From Syngnathus acus (Eukaryota; Chordata; Actinopteri; Syngnathiformes; Syngnathidae): a stretch of 64,000 nt of DNA. The translations under genes and the position numbers were made by a program. Under the pieces are notes generated by a model. The model made no database searches and was not told where the DNA came from. It saw only the letters and a program-made list of their open reading frames with translations. The stretch is taken from assembly GCF_901709675.1 (NCBI RefSeq), contig NC_051102.1:5305412-5369411 (forward strand), written 5' to 3'. This document shows positions 11,213 through 22,895 of this stretch, in pieces. Each line of letters opens with the position of its first letter. Positions within the stretch are counted from its first letter, which is position 1.

Positions 11213-14200
11213 TCCAATTTACATCACAACCAAACCGAGTTGTGCTTTCATACGTAATTCTTGACCGAAACTACAAGTTAATAGCAGTACACATGTGTAT
11301 ACGTATATATTTTTATTGTACAGGGAAAGTGATGTTTTTGGGCTACACTTACTCCATCCATCCATCCCAAAAGCGTGAGGTGGCGGGTGGAGGGTAGTGT
11401 GTGATGAGGACAGGAAAGTTTTTTTTTTTTTCTCCAGTTTTGCATGGCAGTGAGAGAAGTAAGTGCTCGGCGCGATGATGTAAGCAAACAGACGGACAGC
11501 TCAAGCTCGCATCCAACTGTCATGTTCAGCCATCAGCCGTGAGCTTTCCCGTTTCCACGCCATGCACGTTCTGGCTGTGTGTTCACTGCAAAGCGTATGA
11601 CGCCACGTGGATCCAGTTAGATCAGATGACGGAAAGCTCTTTGTTTTGGCTAACAACACTCGGAGAAGCAGCACGTGGTTCTGTAGCATTGATAAACGAT
11701 GAGTCGCAAATCCTTCTCAACGGCGTAAATAATAATGACTCCTTTTTTATTTACTCCTTTTGTTAGTCAATTCAACAGCTGCTCAGTTTATAATTGTGGC
11801 GAAACCTCTCGTCAGGTGTCTGAAAAGTTCAAAACACTCATAAATGTGAAGAATTTGGTGCGGGGTCCCGCTACAGGTGTGAAGTGACAGTTTGTGAGTT
11901 TGCGCAAATGACGATTATAGCACTTAGAAAGGAAGAATTTATTCAATTTTGATGAAGAGCTTTCTTTGGATCATTTTTCTCAGTCAAACATGCTTTTAGA
12001 ATAATTTTCATACCGCATTTTGTTTGGGTTTCAAGTCTACCTAATAATTAAATCCTTGAGATATTTCCTTTAGCAATTTCACAGAACAGTCACTATGTTT
12101 CTCACTAAAATGTCAATGATGTGACATGTTCATTTCACGAGGCTTCATTCATCTTCAGTGAGATCTTTGGTACTTAAAAAAAAATTCATCTCATGAATTC
12201 CCCCCTGGGGACATTTTCTCTGAAGAAGACAAATAGCTTGTCGGGATTGTCAAGTTTGGCATATTGACCCGGTCGCTCTTGACTCTGCAGCCTTTCCAGG
12301 AGAAAGCAGAAGCCGTGGCTGCACGAAGTCAATGAGCAACATTTCTGCTGAAGCTATACCGAGAATATCTTTCCCGAACGCACTCTTGCGCAATCGTCTT
12401 GACGTTGGGCAACCCATGTGTGTGTGCGTTTTTATAGTATTTTTCAATTTTTTGGTCATACATTTTTCATCCGACATTTTTATATCTGACATAAAATATT
12501 AGCCACTAATTATTTCTGATATTTCACATTGCTTTTGAGTAATATTGTTTTATTTTGCCTTATATTTTTGTGTGCGTGTTTGTGTTTTTCAATTTCACAA
12601 CTGTAAAAGCACAACTGTTGACTTGTCCGCGCTATCAACGCGTTGTCACGCGGCTAAGCGAGTCGCAAAGGTGCTGACGGCTCTCCACGCCAGCCGCACA
12701 TTTCTTGGAGGCGCCTTGTTTTCTTTTTTCACCCACTTTCCCACGAAGGCTTTTTGTTCCATCCGAGGCGTGCTTTGAGGAATCTGGGCGAGGCAGATGG
12801 CCGCCCCACGTGTTCTTTGCAAAAAATCAAACTCATTCGGATTCTTTTTTTAAGTCACTGACCGAAAGTTCCCATACTTTAAGTTCTACTTTAAGTAAAA
12901 TTTTTGAATGTACTTTGCATTTTTTTTCTTATATTTTGTGTCCTGCATGCTAACAGTCTAGCAACTCCGAGAACAATGGCCAAAAATATTTCCCGGCCCT
13001 GAGGCTTACCCGTTGAGCAAGTGTAAAAATACTTGAAGCACTAAATTGGGACAACATTTCATGGAACAAATAATTAGAATATAAGTTGTGAATGTAGCTT
13101 CGTGCTTCTGATTGCAGAAAAGGCCTTAGTGACCCCCGACCTATTACCCCTATCAATCGGGGTGTCTCAAAACCTGCAAAGTGATTTGACACCGCATTAA
13201 TTGAAGCAACTCGGAGTAAAGAGGAGGAGGTTGAAAACTTGATGGAGAGCTCAGAATTTCCGTGACCGTGTTGTTGTTGTCGTGGGGTTCGCGCCAAGCA
13301 TGCATCACGTCTGTGTCAAGTCTGCGAGAAGGAGCATTCCGTCACCTCGGCGGAGGGACCGACCCGCTTGCGTTACGACAACGTCCATGGAAAATGTGCG
13401 TGCGTGTGTGAGCGTACGGGACGTCCCGACTGGAGCGAGAGGCAGCGAGCGTTTGAGAGCGAGTGGGCCTCGACGCTCGGGTTTATATAGCTAGTTATTT
13501 TTATCCGCCCGCCCCTCGCTCATTACAGCCGTTTCCCCCTTCTCGGACCCACTCAGGAAGCACGTTTGGCTCCTTTTCCTGCTCGCACGCGGCCGCATTC
13601 AAACGCAGGCAGAGAATGAGAGCATTCAGCCTCTTGTGCCCCCCCCCCCCCCTCCTCTTTGGAGTAAGAGAATGTTTAGCCTAAAAGATGAAGCACGTGC
13701 CAACAGTCTGACATTCCAATATTGCTCCAGTTTCACTAAAACATTTGGTACCAAAAAAAAAAAACACAGGGGAAAACACAGAACAGACAGGATGGGGACA
13801 AGTCTTGGAATGTGGCGCTTAATTGTTAGTTTGCAAGAATCCTAACAAAAGATACAATATCTTTATGTCCTGCATATATGTATACATTCATACAAAATAT
13901 GATGTACTAATTGTTAGTCTGTTTTACTTTTGTAAAAGAAATAAATCAATTCGAAATGACATACAGTATATAGGGCTCAAGAAACATGCCGATACTCTGA
14001 AGGAATTCTCGCTATTAGCATCACCAAAGATGAGCGCAGTTTCACTCTAAGGCCCGCCCGCCGCCGAGCAGAAATTGACCTTCATCTTAATTTCGCTTAT
14101 TTACATAAATCCCAACTTGAAAGCTGCTCGCTGTAGACAAGCTCGTCATTGCCCCGAGCCTTTTTCTAACTTCATGTAAGTGTGGGCTAGACAGTACAAA

Positions 14201-14974
14201 GTGCCTCTCCCATATCGGCTCATTACAGCATCATTATGTGCTATTAAATGTCCGTACGACTGGATGTTATTTTGTAGCACAGAAAATATACTACACTTAA
14301 AACAAACACTGTGTACGTGCGACGCCCTTCTAATTGCTGCGCTTCACATTTTCTACTAGCAGGACTTTTTATGATGTATGCAACATGTGTATAGCAATCA
14401 CCTAGAAGAGTGGTCTGATAATAACATGGGCGGATATTTATTTTTACCCGCAAAACCTGAAATTGCACTTGTGTTGATACAATACACTGTGTAGATAATA
14501 TAAAAACTACAAATGCTGTAGATATACGTATATGAATATAAAACTGTCAGTAGCTCAGATTAAAAACTGCGGATGCAGCACCCTGTCTGGTTAGCGTAGC
14601 TGCTAATAATGACGCTAGCATACGGAGATGATTGAGCCAGTGAAGCTCTTCACGAGCCTCAATTTACTAGCTGTTAACACTAGGAAGCATACCGGCCCCC
14701 CAACACACACACACTGCTCCACTTGCTGTAAAAAAGTTATTTTTTTTCTCTTCTAAGTGAGAAGAAAGGCGCTTTTTATGTGTAAGCAAAACAGGCAGAC
14801 GGGTGGGCGGCCTCTCTGTGTCTCCTCTCTCTCGCTCTCTCTCCTGTACAGTTGCTGTTTTTCTCATTGCATTTCGAAGGAAAATAACAGCAAAGTTTCC
14901 TGACTTGTCTTAAAATACAAAACTCCCAGAAATGACAAAAATCCGCCCTTGATGCCAGTTTTATTTCAACACGA

Positions 14975-15043
14975 CATTTGGTTGGCATGTCTACAGTATC
15001 ACGAGTAAACAAATGAAAAAGTCCCAAGAACCCATGCCCCAAC
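14975..15043. repeat. Dispersed repeat, copy 1 of 3
   Basis: CATTTGGTTGGCATGTCTAC, then an ACGAGTAAAC block, then AAAAAGTCCCAAGAACCCAT. The same word order occurs near 31724-31778 and 63048-63100. Further related words (AAGAACCGATGCCTGAAAAG) follow at about 15209-15228, so the element may extend to about 15230. Confidence 0.55.
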
Positions 15044-16530
15044 ATTAAACAGGAAGTCTGCCATTTTGCTTTGAAGCCATCATTTTGGTATAAAATTACA
15101 TTTGCACAGCATACCGTTTTTTTTTTTTTTTTTGCGGTGAAGAAACCAGTCCCTAACGCCAACACAAAATTTAGTCGAATCAGGATTAGACGCAAAAACA
15201 AATCTTAAGAACCGATGCCTGAAAAGATCCGCCAACATTTCTATTCTTGTTTGTAATGGTAACTTTGTGACATCAAAAATCAAGGCTCATAATCAACCTT
15301 GAGTGCAGTGCAGTGACAGTGTCCAATAAAAGTGGACTCCATTCTCTTCTGTTTCTTTCCACGGTTCTATTTGAACATGCCGAACTAAACTGTGCCAGCT
15401 GTCCAAATAGCGTAAGCCACCAGGGCCCGCTACACAGGTTCCCCATTGAAGCCGCTGCTGCTCGCCCTTGATTGAGCGATCCGGCCTGCAGTGCACTTTA
15501 TAGTGTACACACCTCCGAATGGTGACACTTCTAAAAAAAAATTAAAAAAAATAAAAAAGAGGCTAATAAAAACATTCCTGCCGCGTGGAATGCGCCAGGT
15601 ATTTCCTCCCCTGCACCTGGTTACGATTCCTTGAGTGCACTGGTGTGTTTGCACAGGACGGCGCTCTGTCAGAGAGGCCTTGTTGGTGCTGCTGTACGCG
15701 CTCAATGGCGTTATGTTTGTGCTCAATACGAAACTTGGACAAACACAGCAGCCGGCCCCGCGGGGACAGCGGCTGCTTGGCATTTACTAGTTGAGCCAAG
15801 CGGTGTGTTTGAGCCCTCAAGTGTTAATTTGGCCAGATTGACCTTTGATCTCTAACACAGCTACGGCCTCGGGACGTATTGACCGGTTGAGGCCTCACGG
15901 CTGAGGTCTGCCGGGCCGGTCATTCCGGAATGGAAGCTACAAGGTTCCTCAGAACATCGCTGATGTTATCTCAAAGGAGCACGAGTGCATTAATCCCCCC
16001 CTCTTCGTCCAAAGGCTGTAAAACACCGTGATTTAGTGGTGGGTGCGGGGTGAGAAAGATGATGCTATCTGCTTCAGTGGACTCTGTATCAGGGAGTCAT
16101 CGTCAAATGTCTAATCAAAAGCCTGCTTCCAGCCTGTAATCCAGATTCTAGGTTGACCCGTGCTAAGCGATTGTATAAAAACTTATTTAAATCCTTCAAA
16201 AATCAGCACATTTGAAGACGCGGCAAAATTTCTCGGTTAGTGACATTCGGTCGGTTAAATCAGTTAAAGGGCGGCTCTCGGGACATTGCTATCGTTGACT
16301 AATATGGTCGCGATCGGCGGTCGGCAAAAGTGAACGAGATCCGGCGTGGCGTGAAAGGCGGCACGCGCGGCGTTTCATATTCTGATGTGGCAGGAAGTTA
16401 GCGCGCGCGGTGGCTAATGAAGTGTCGGTCTAACGCAGTTTCCTCTTTGGCTGTCAGTTTGTGATGTAACCTGATTTCACATTTGACAAAGAATGGCTAC
16501 GACTTTCTTGCTTGGGTGAACCCACGTGTG

Positions 16531-16535
16531 CACGC

Positions 16536-16618
<83 letters not shown>
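16531..16618. repeat. (CA)n microsatellite
   Basis: Alternating CA for about 88 bases, slightly imperfect at the left end (CACGCACACG) and then pure. Confidence 0.95.
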
Positions 16619-16619
<1 letters not shown>

Positions 16620-19600
16620 GTGAGTCGAAAAGCCTGTCGGTTTAGCTTGCGCAGCTAATTGATGCATCAACTATCGCTATTTAACACTTCAACTGAAGGG
16701 GGTTGTTAAGCCGCTGTGATGGCCTGAAGGCTCCCTGTTGCTGCTCTTTAATGACTCGTGTTTCTCTTCGGGCTTCCTTGATCAGGCGGGTGATTTATGC
16801 TCCCCTCTTTGTCATGTTTCTTAATCATATCTGAAAACTGGAATGATGACGGCTTGATTAGAATGCATGCAATTCTGTGTGACACAACTATGTCAGTCAT
16901 CCGCATAGGTGTGAGCGTATCTCACCGGGCTGCTCAGGAGGTCAAAGTTCAAAGAGTCTTGACTTCTTGACCTAAGAAGAAGTTGCACACCTGCCTTCCC
17001 AAACTTGACCAGTCTTACACAGTGTTTGTGAATGCTCGGAAGCCCAAAATGTTCAACTTGGACGTCCGTGGCTGACAACCATCATAAGCTAGCATTGCTT
17101 TTGTCGTTGATTGTTTCAGACCTGTGACAACAAAACGTGCAATGTCACACTACTGAAAGACTTTGACTTACAACGGCGTTTGATTACGCTTTTTGAATTT
17201 TCCAAGTCAAAGGTCTGAAAAGTTGAATTTTCACCTCCCGTCACCTCGCCCAGCTGTCACGAACGCCTCGTCCTCGGGTCACGACGCTTCATTCATGCCT
17301 CGCCTGATTCCATTCCCATCAAAACTCCTCCGGCGAGTGTCGGCATGCCGGAAAGCTCAAGTCGCGCGCTTTAACCCGGTGGCGAGGCGAGGGACTGGCT
17401 TTAAACACCCTTTGACCTCCCGCTCTCCGAAATGGCAGCTACTGCAATTCACCTGGAGGAGAGACTTAATCCTGGGTTAATCTACCCACTCAGCATTTTT
17501 CCCTGCGTGATCAAAAGGGGCCTTGGTGTTTGCCTTTCTAACGCGCTCATTGAGGAAGCGCATTCCGAGACTTAATAAGGCGTGAGTGGCGGGTGGCGCA
17601 TCTCATAATGGAAGCTGAGATGCAGGTGTCCTCCACTCTTTACGCTCCGATGCGGCGTGCAGCTGCCTAACCGCTTCCTGTTTTTCGAACAGTGAATCTT
17701 CTCTGCAGTTCGGCCACTATTTCCTGAAATGTGTGTGTGTGTGTGTGTGTGGTGTGTGGTGAGTGGTGTGTGTGTGTTCAAGCTGAGGTGTGCCGCATGC
17801 ACTCGAGAGGCAATCACAGATCGTCTCTGCTGCAAATATGGCCTTTGCAGTATTGTGCAGTCGTTGCAAGAAGGACTTTGTTTATGTCACTTCATAGCAG
17901 ATGCTAAATAGACGCAACCTTGGCTTTCTGTAACATAATAGTATTTTGTTGATTGGCCTGAAAACATCCTATATAGGACAACATTATTGTCTTGTATTTT
18001 TTCATAATCTAAAAATGCTTCATACAAAATTATAAATAGGTTAATACTTGCTATGAGCTTTCTGCATGTTAAGCTAATGGCAATAATTTCCATGACATTT
18101 AAAGGGACCCTGCTTGCAGATCAGACTTATGGAATGGAGAAGTTTTGGGAAGACCCCCTGAAACCTTGATGCTAAAATAGCCTCATCATCAGAGAGGGGC
18201 TGTAATGGAGATGGATAACGGGGTGGGGTGAATCCCACTAATTATTGGGGGGGGGTTGTTTGCATCCATTTTTTAAATATTTTTTTAACATTTGGATTTG
18301 TGATTACATGTTTAGTCAAAGGCAGTGACCACATGGGGCAGGGCTGGTAACATTTTAGGGAAACAAAACTATTAGGACAATGAACTTAAAAGTAATTTTG
18401 TAATCAAAATATTTAGAATTTTGAAATTTCAATAGAATTCATGAAAATCACATCCGCACATTTTAATTTATTTACAAATGTATTCGGATATGAATGATTA
18501 CAGTACGCCGTGCCTTCAGGTTTGAGTTAGTTATCAAATTTGAATCATTGTTATTCCCGCAAGGGTAGGACTCTTCAAAATGTCTTCCATTTAGATTTAT
18601 CAGAAAACAATGAAGCCCTCTTTGATGAATCCCCCGATTAAGAGCCTGAGAAATGCTGGTATCGTCTTTCTTTTCTTTTTTCCTCTCTCATGCCAACAGA
18701 GACATTATGATTTAATCAGCCGCAAGCGTGCTGATATCATTCCTCGGTGAAGCCTTTGTGTCCCCGCCGTGTTGCGTTGCGTGTTGTGCTTTTCTTGGAA
18801 TGTGCGCTTTGATTGTTCTCTTTCCTGTGAGGCCCTCTCATACCTTTTGTCTGCCGCTAATCAGGGAGCTCCGACACAGCGTCACCGTTATGATATTTTT
18901 GGCCGTGAAGACAAACAATAAAAAAATAAAAAAAAGTGAGCTGCTTGAGGCGTCTGACCACTTCTATAATAACACCACAAAAAAAAATATATATATATAT
19001 AACGTTCCCTCGCGGGGTCTTTTTCTGCTTTTAACCGCAGTGTGATTGACGACTGGACGCACGGTGGCCTGACTGGGCTGCACGGGTGGCTTCTCACGCC
19101 TTCTCCAAATGTGTGAGAAGGAAGTTGTGGGAATCCAAAAGGATGCAAAAGTACTCATATTGAACTTCTGCAGGAATCGAAATGTAGTGGGAAGGCATCC
19201 AGTCACAATTGGACTTGCTATCAAATGTCAACAAGAGTCAAATTGAACCCAAAACGTATGTAAGAATGAAATACAGTAAAACAATATTTGCACTTTGTTA
19301 CTTCCCACCACTGTCCTAAAGTTTGCTTTCACAACAACAATGAAAGCAGATGTGCTTACTAATGCTTCTTCTCTCAAGTGTGAGAACGTTGTGCTGTCCG
19401 AAGGCCTCTTTTATACCGCCTCCTAAAATAAGCCCCCCGCCTATTGGCTGAGAACCCGTCGCATCACGTCAGGCCAATTAGAGAGTAACACTTCCTGTGC
19501 CGCCAAAGATGTTTCCTGTTGATTAGTAAGCGTGCAGCAGAGGACATGAAGGACGGAGAAGGGAGGCGGGGGGGGCACAGGGGTGCTGTTTCCGCAACCT

Positions 19601-21330
19601 TTGGGACCTTCGTGTCGGAAAAACTGATGGTCGGTGTCCGGCTGAAGTGTGTATTTGGACTGTGTGTGTTTGTGAGTCACGCACACACGGACGTGACTCC
19701 ATGATGATGGCAGATCCTGACGTTTCATATTCTGGCATGAGCTTATTCTCATGAGAAATGTAGTGGAATTTTGTTCCCAAAAAAGTCACTTTTTTTTTTT
19801 TTTACATCAAACAGGGAAGACTTTCGAATGCAACCTGTCGGCCATATTTGTTGTGTGACGATAGCCACGCTTTAGCCTCCACTAAGCACTGCAGCGTGTC
19901 AGCCATACTTGTGGAGTGTATTGCGGTGAGAATTTGTTTTCTACTATTTCCAACTAAATTCAACCCATCGACCCACGGCGTGGCTTTACAAATCTTCACC
20001 TGTGTGTGCGCGCTTGTGCGTCTCTAGGAAAGTTTTTCCGTGAGCATGGGGCCCGACGCTTGCGGCCGCAGGTTGCAGGAATGTCTACCGTCTGGACGGG
20101 AAAACGCAATCAGCTGAGATCAGCGAATTAGAGGCCGCTCACTCTTTCTGCTGCGCTTGCTCGTGCACGCACACACACACACTTGGATGCTTTCAGCTGA
20201 GGAAAAGTGACACCTTTTCTCTCGGCTATTTCCTCTGTTTTTACATACTCGGGTCTGGGGCTAAAGAGGCGCGCTTGTGTTTGTATGTGACAAAAACACA
20301 TAGAGGGTCTTTATGGAGCGGGCAGAAGGTGAATGGTGCAATTCATCACGCCACTTTTGGCTCTCGCTGGAGAGAGACGCTCGCTATCTGCACTCAACAA
20401 GCGGTGCCGTGGACTATGAACTTTCACCCTTGTGTGACATGATGACCAGCATCCCTAGAGGTGTTTTTTTTTTTCGCCCTCACAATAGCTGGAAAAATAT
20501 TTGAGTTACATGTCACCAAAACGGAAAAAGTAAAACTGCATGTTAAAAAAAATAATCGATACCCGCATGAAGGTGACAGGACCAATCAGTCCGTGGTGAT
20601 CTTTAATGATTGACAAGTGTATACTAGACACAAACAACTAGTAAAATGTACACAAAAACTCTTACTTTGAATTTCTGATTGGAAAAACGTCCCCTATTTC
20701 ACTCCCCATTTTTGCAGGGAAGTTCTTGTATGATGTTAATTGACTAAAATGAAAATGGAGATTTGCACGATAGATATAGTTCGCTTGAGTTATATCAGCA
20801 TACTTTCAGCTATCTTAAAGAAGCAGCTTAATTTATATTTGATTTATGTACTTGCCAGTTATGACATTATATTTACTGAAGGTTCTGTGCTCGATGGCGG
20901 GAACTCAAATCAAGAGTTAAACACATGAGGTATTTGACAATGATGGACGTATAGTGCGGCCACTATCCACATTTATTTTTTTGGTCTTCTCCAAGGTCAC
21001 ACAAACACCAGCGCCAGACCTGAATGGGATCAAAGTGGTCATTAAAGAAGCCCACAACCCTGAGAAACGGCAGAGCAAATAGCGCACGCGGTGGCAGGCG
21101 AAAAAAAAAAACAACTAAATTTGGAACAAGGCGGCACATTCATTTACCAGGAACCGGGTGTCTTAGGCAATTGCCATTGAGCAACGGCAGCGTTTTTAAA
21201 GCAACAGTAACAAGCTGCGAGGCTGAAAACATCTTGGGAGTTTGTTCTCCCGAGGAAGCCCGTAAGCTCCTCAGATGCTGCCTTTGAGGCGTGAGTGAAC
21301 TTTGCGTGACCTTCACAGAAGAAATAAGTC
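16620..21330. other. Gene-free region, second part
   Basis: No coding exon seen. It contains a (TG)n/(GTGTGTGGT) tract at about 17731-17779, a G run near 18247-18256, a short (TA)n near 18989-19000 and T runs near 19790-19803 and 20464-20474. Open frames here are short and have no recognisable family. Confidence 0.5.
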
Positions 21331-21339
21331 ACACACGCC

Positions 21340-22301
21340 TCATACTACACAGCAACAACCGCATAGTGAAATTTGCTGACGACACGACTCTGGTGGGTCT
21401 CATCACCAAGGGCAACGAGACTCAATACAGGTTGGAGGTTGACCTTCTGACCGCGTGGTGCAGGGACAACAACCTCCTGCTTCCGGAAGGGTCACACCCA
21501 ACACCTGCCGCTGATCATCGACGGTGCTGTGGTGGAGAGAGTGAGCAGCACCAGATTCCTGGGGGTGCACATCAGTGAGGATCTCTCCTGGTCCACCAAC
21601 ACCGCATCACTGGCGAAGAAAGCTCAGCGCCGCCTGTACTTCCTGCGGAAACTCAGGCGAGCAAGTTCTCCTCCGGCCGTCATGACTACATTCTACCGTG
21701 GCACCATTGAGAGCGTCCTCTCCAGTTGTATCGCTGTTCGGGGTGGTAGCTGCACTGAATACAACATGAAGGCCCTGCAGCGCATAGTGAACACGGCTGG
21801 TAAGATTATTGGTGCTTCACTCCCCTCCCTGAAGGACATTTACACCTCCCGTCTCACCCGCAAGGCGACCACGATTGTGAGTGATGTGAGTCACCCCGCT
21901 CACGCTCTTTGTTGATCTTCTGCCCTCTGGGAAGAGGTACAGGAGCCTGCGCTCCCGCACCACCAGACTCACCAACAGCTTCATACGCCAGGCTGTTAGG
22001 ATCCTGAACGCTCTCCCCCCTTCTGCGTAGCGTCCTGTACTTTTGCGCTCTATTCTGACTGTCTGCTGTATGCACACTTGCTCCATTTTTGCTCCTCTTA
22101 TTTATTGTGTTATTTGTTTATTTATTATTTATTCATCACTCTTATTTATTCATTGTTTGTGCCTTCTTGTTTTTATTTTTTGTGTTTACTTGTATGTATA
22201 TTGTGTACTATGTCTTGTCACCGTGGGATAGTGGGAACGTTATTTCTTTGTGTGTCTTGGCATGTGAAGAAATTGACAATAAAGCAGACTTTGATCCAGG
22301 C
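21340..22301 (+). mobile_element. L2-like (Jockey group) LINE, 5'-truncated and decayed
   Basis: The 3' end of a reverse transcriptase ORF. The first piece (about 21345-21480) carries IVKFADDTTLVGLI, which holds the FADD catalytic motif, and a following TAWCRDNNLLL. The second (about 21529-21900) reads VERVSSTRFLGVHISEDLSW, the RRLYFLRKLRRAS helix and the LPSLKDIYTSRLTRKA thumb/tail region. The third piece (about 21914-22030) reads LLPSGKRYRSLRSRTTRL and ends before TAG. The frame is lost between pieces one and two, where part of the ORF is missing, and again near 21910. The A/T-rich 3' UTR ends with GAAATTGACAATAAAGCAGA, the 3' signature common to fish L2-type elements. Most of the RT domain and the endonuclease domain are absent, so it cannot move by itself. 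Confidence 0.85.
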
Positions 22302-22819
22302 CCGACCATAAAACTCTCGCTTATCACCGAATGAATCGTTTTCCCTTAAATATTAATTCCGTCCAAAAACAGCTGCATGACCCAAAAGAAAAGCACGCCC
22401 AGATTTAGTTTGTAGCTTTTAAAAAAAAAAAAAAAAAAAAAAGAGTAAAACAAATGGAATAATATGGCATATGCGTCAACAAAAACTCTAAATACAGGGC
22501 CTTAAAATAACACGCTTCTATGGAAAATATACGCCGTGACATCATTGGTGCAAGCCAGCGAGGTGTCATAGTGTCTGCTCATTTAACAGCTTCCGCCAGC
22601 TGTTGTGGAACAGTGCGCCGATACACGGAAGCAGGTTGAATGCCATCGATTCAGCAGCTCGCTGCTAATTGAAATTAACAAAGAAAACCTTAACGACAAA
22701 ACCTTTTGCTTTAAAAGCCATAGATGCTGCCCGTAATGATTGACATGTAGACTACTGTAATTGATCCAACTTGCTGCCTCGAATGGCCTATCAAGACAGA
22801 GCCAACACCTGCGACTTCA

Positions 22820-22895
22820 GTTAACGCATTCACTGCCATTGACGGGTATAGACGTCAAATATCCATTTTATCTGGGTTGGCAGTGAACGAGTTAA
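22820..22895. mobile_element. Short palindromic MITE-like element
   Basis: Left end GTTAACGCATTCACTGCCA and right end TGGCAGTGAACGAGTTAA are near-perfect inverted repeats (2 mismatches over 18) around a loop of about 39 bases containing GACGGGTATAGACGTCAAA. Size and shape fit a very short non-autonomous DNA element. Confidence 0.65.

Larger units (their letters stand above)
10300..16530. other. Gene-free region upstream of klf2, first part
   Basis: No coding exon could be supported. It contains a GC-rich, CpG-rich patch at about 13290-13660 with TATA-like GTTTATATAG near 13480, one dispersed-repeat copy at about 14975-15043, and C, A and T homopolymers. It faces the klf2 promoter and is a natural place for klf2 regulatory elements, but nothing in the sequence alone proves any. 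Confidence 0.5.

Noticed and set aside
21291-22030. Working reverse transcriptase gene
   Set aside because: Most of the RT domain and the endonuclease are missing and the frame is broken twice, so it is a dead LINE copy.
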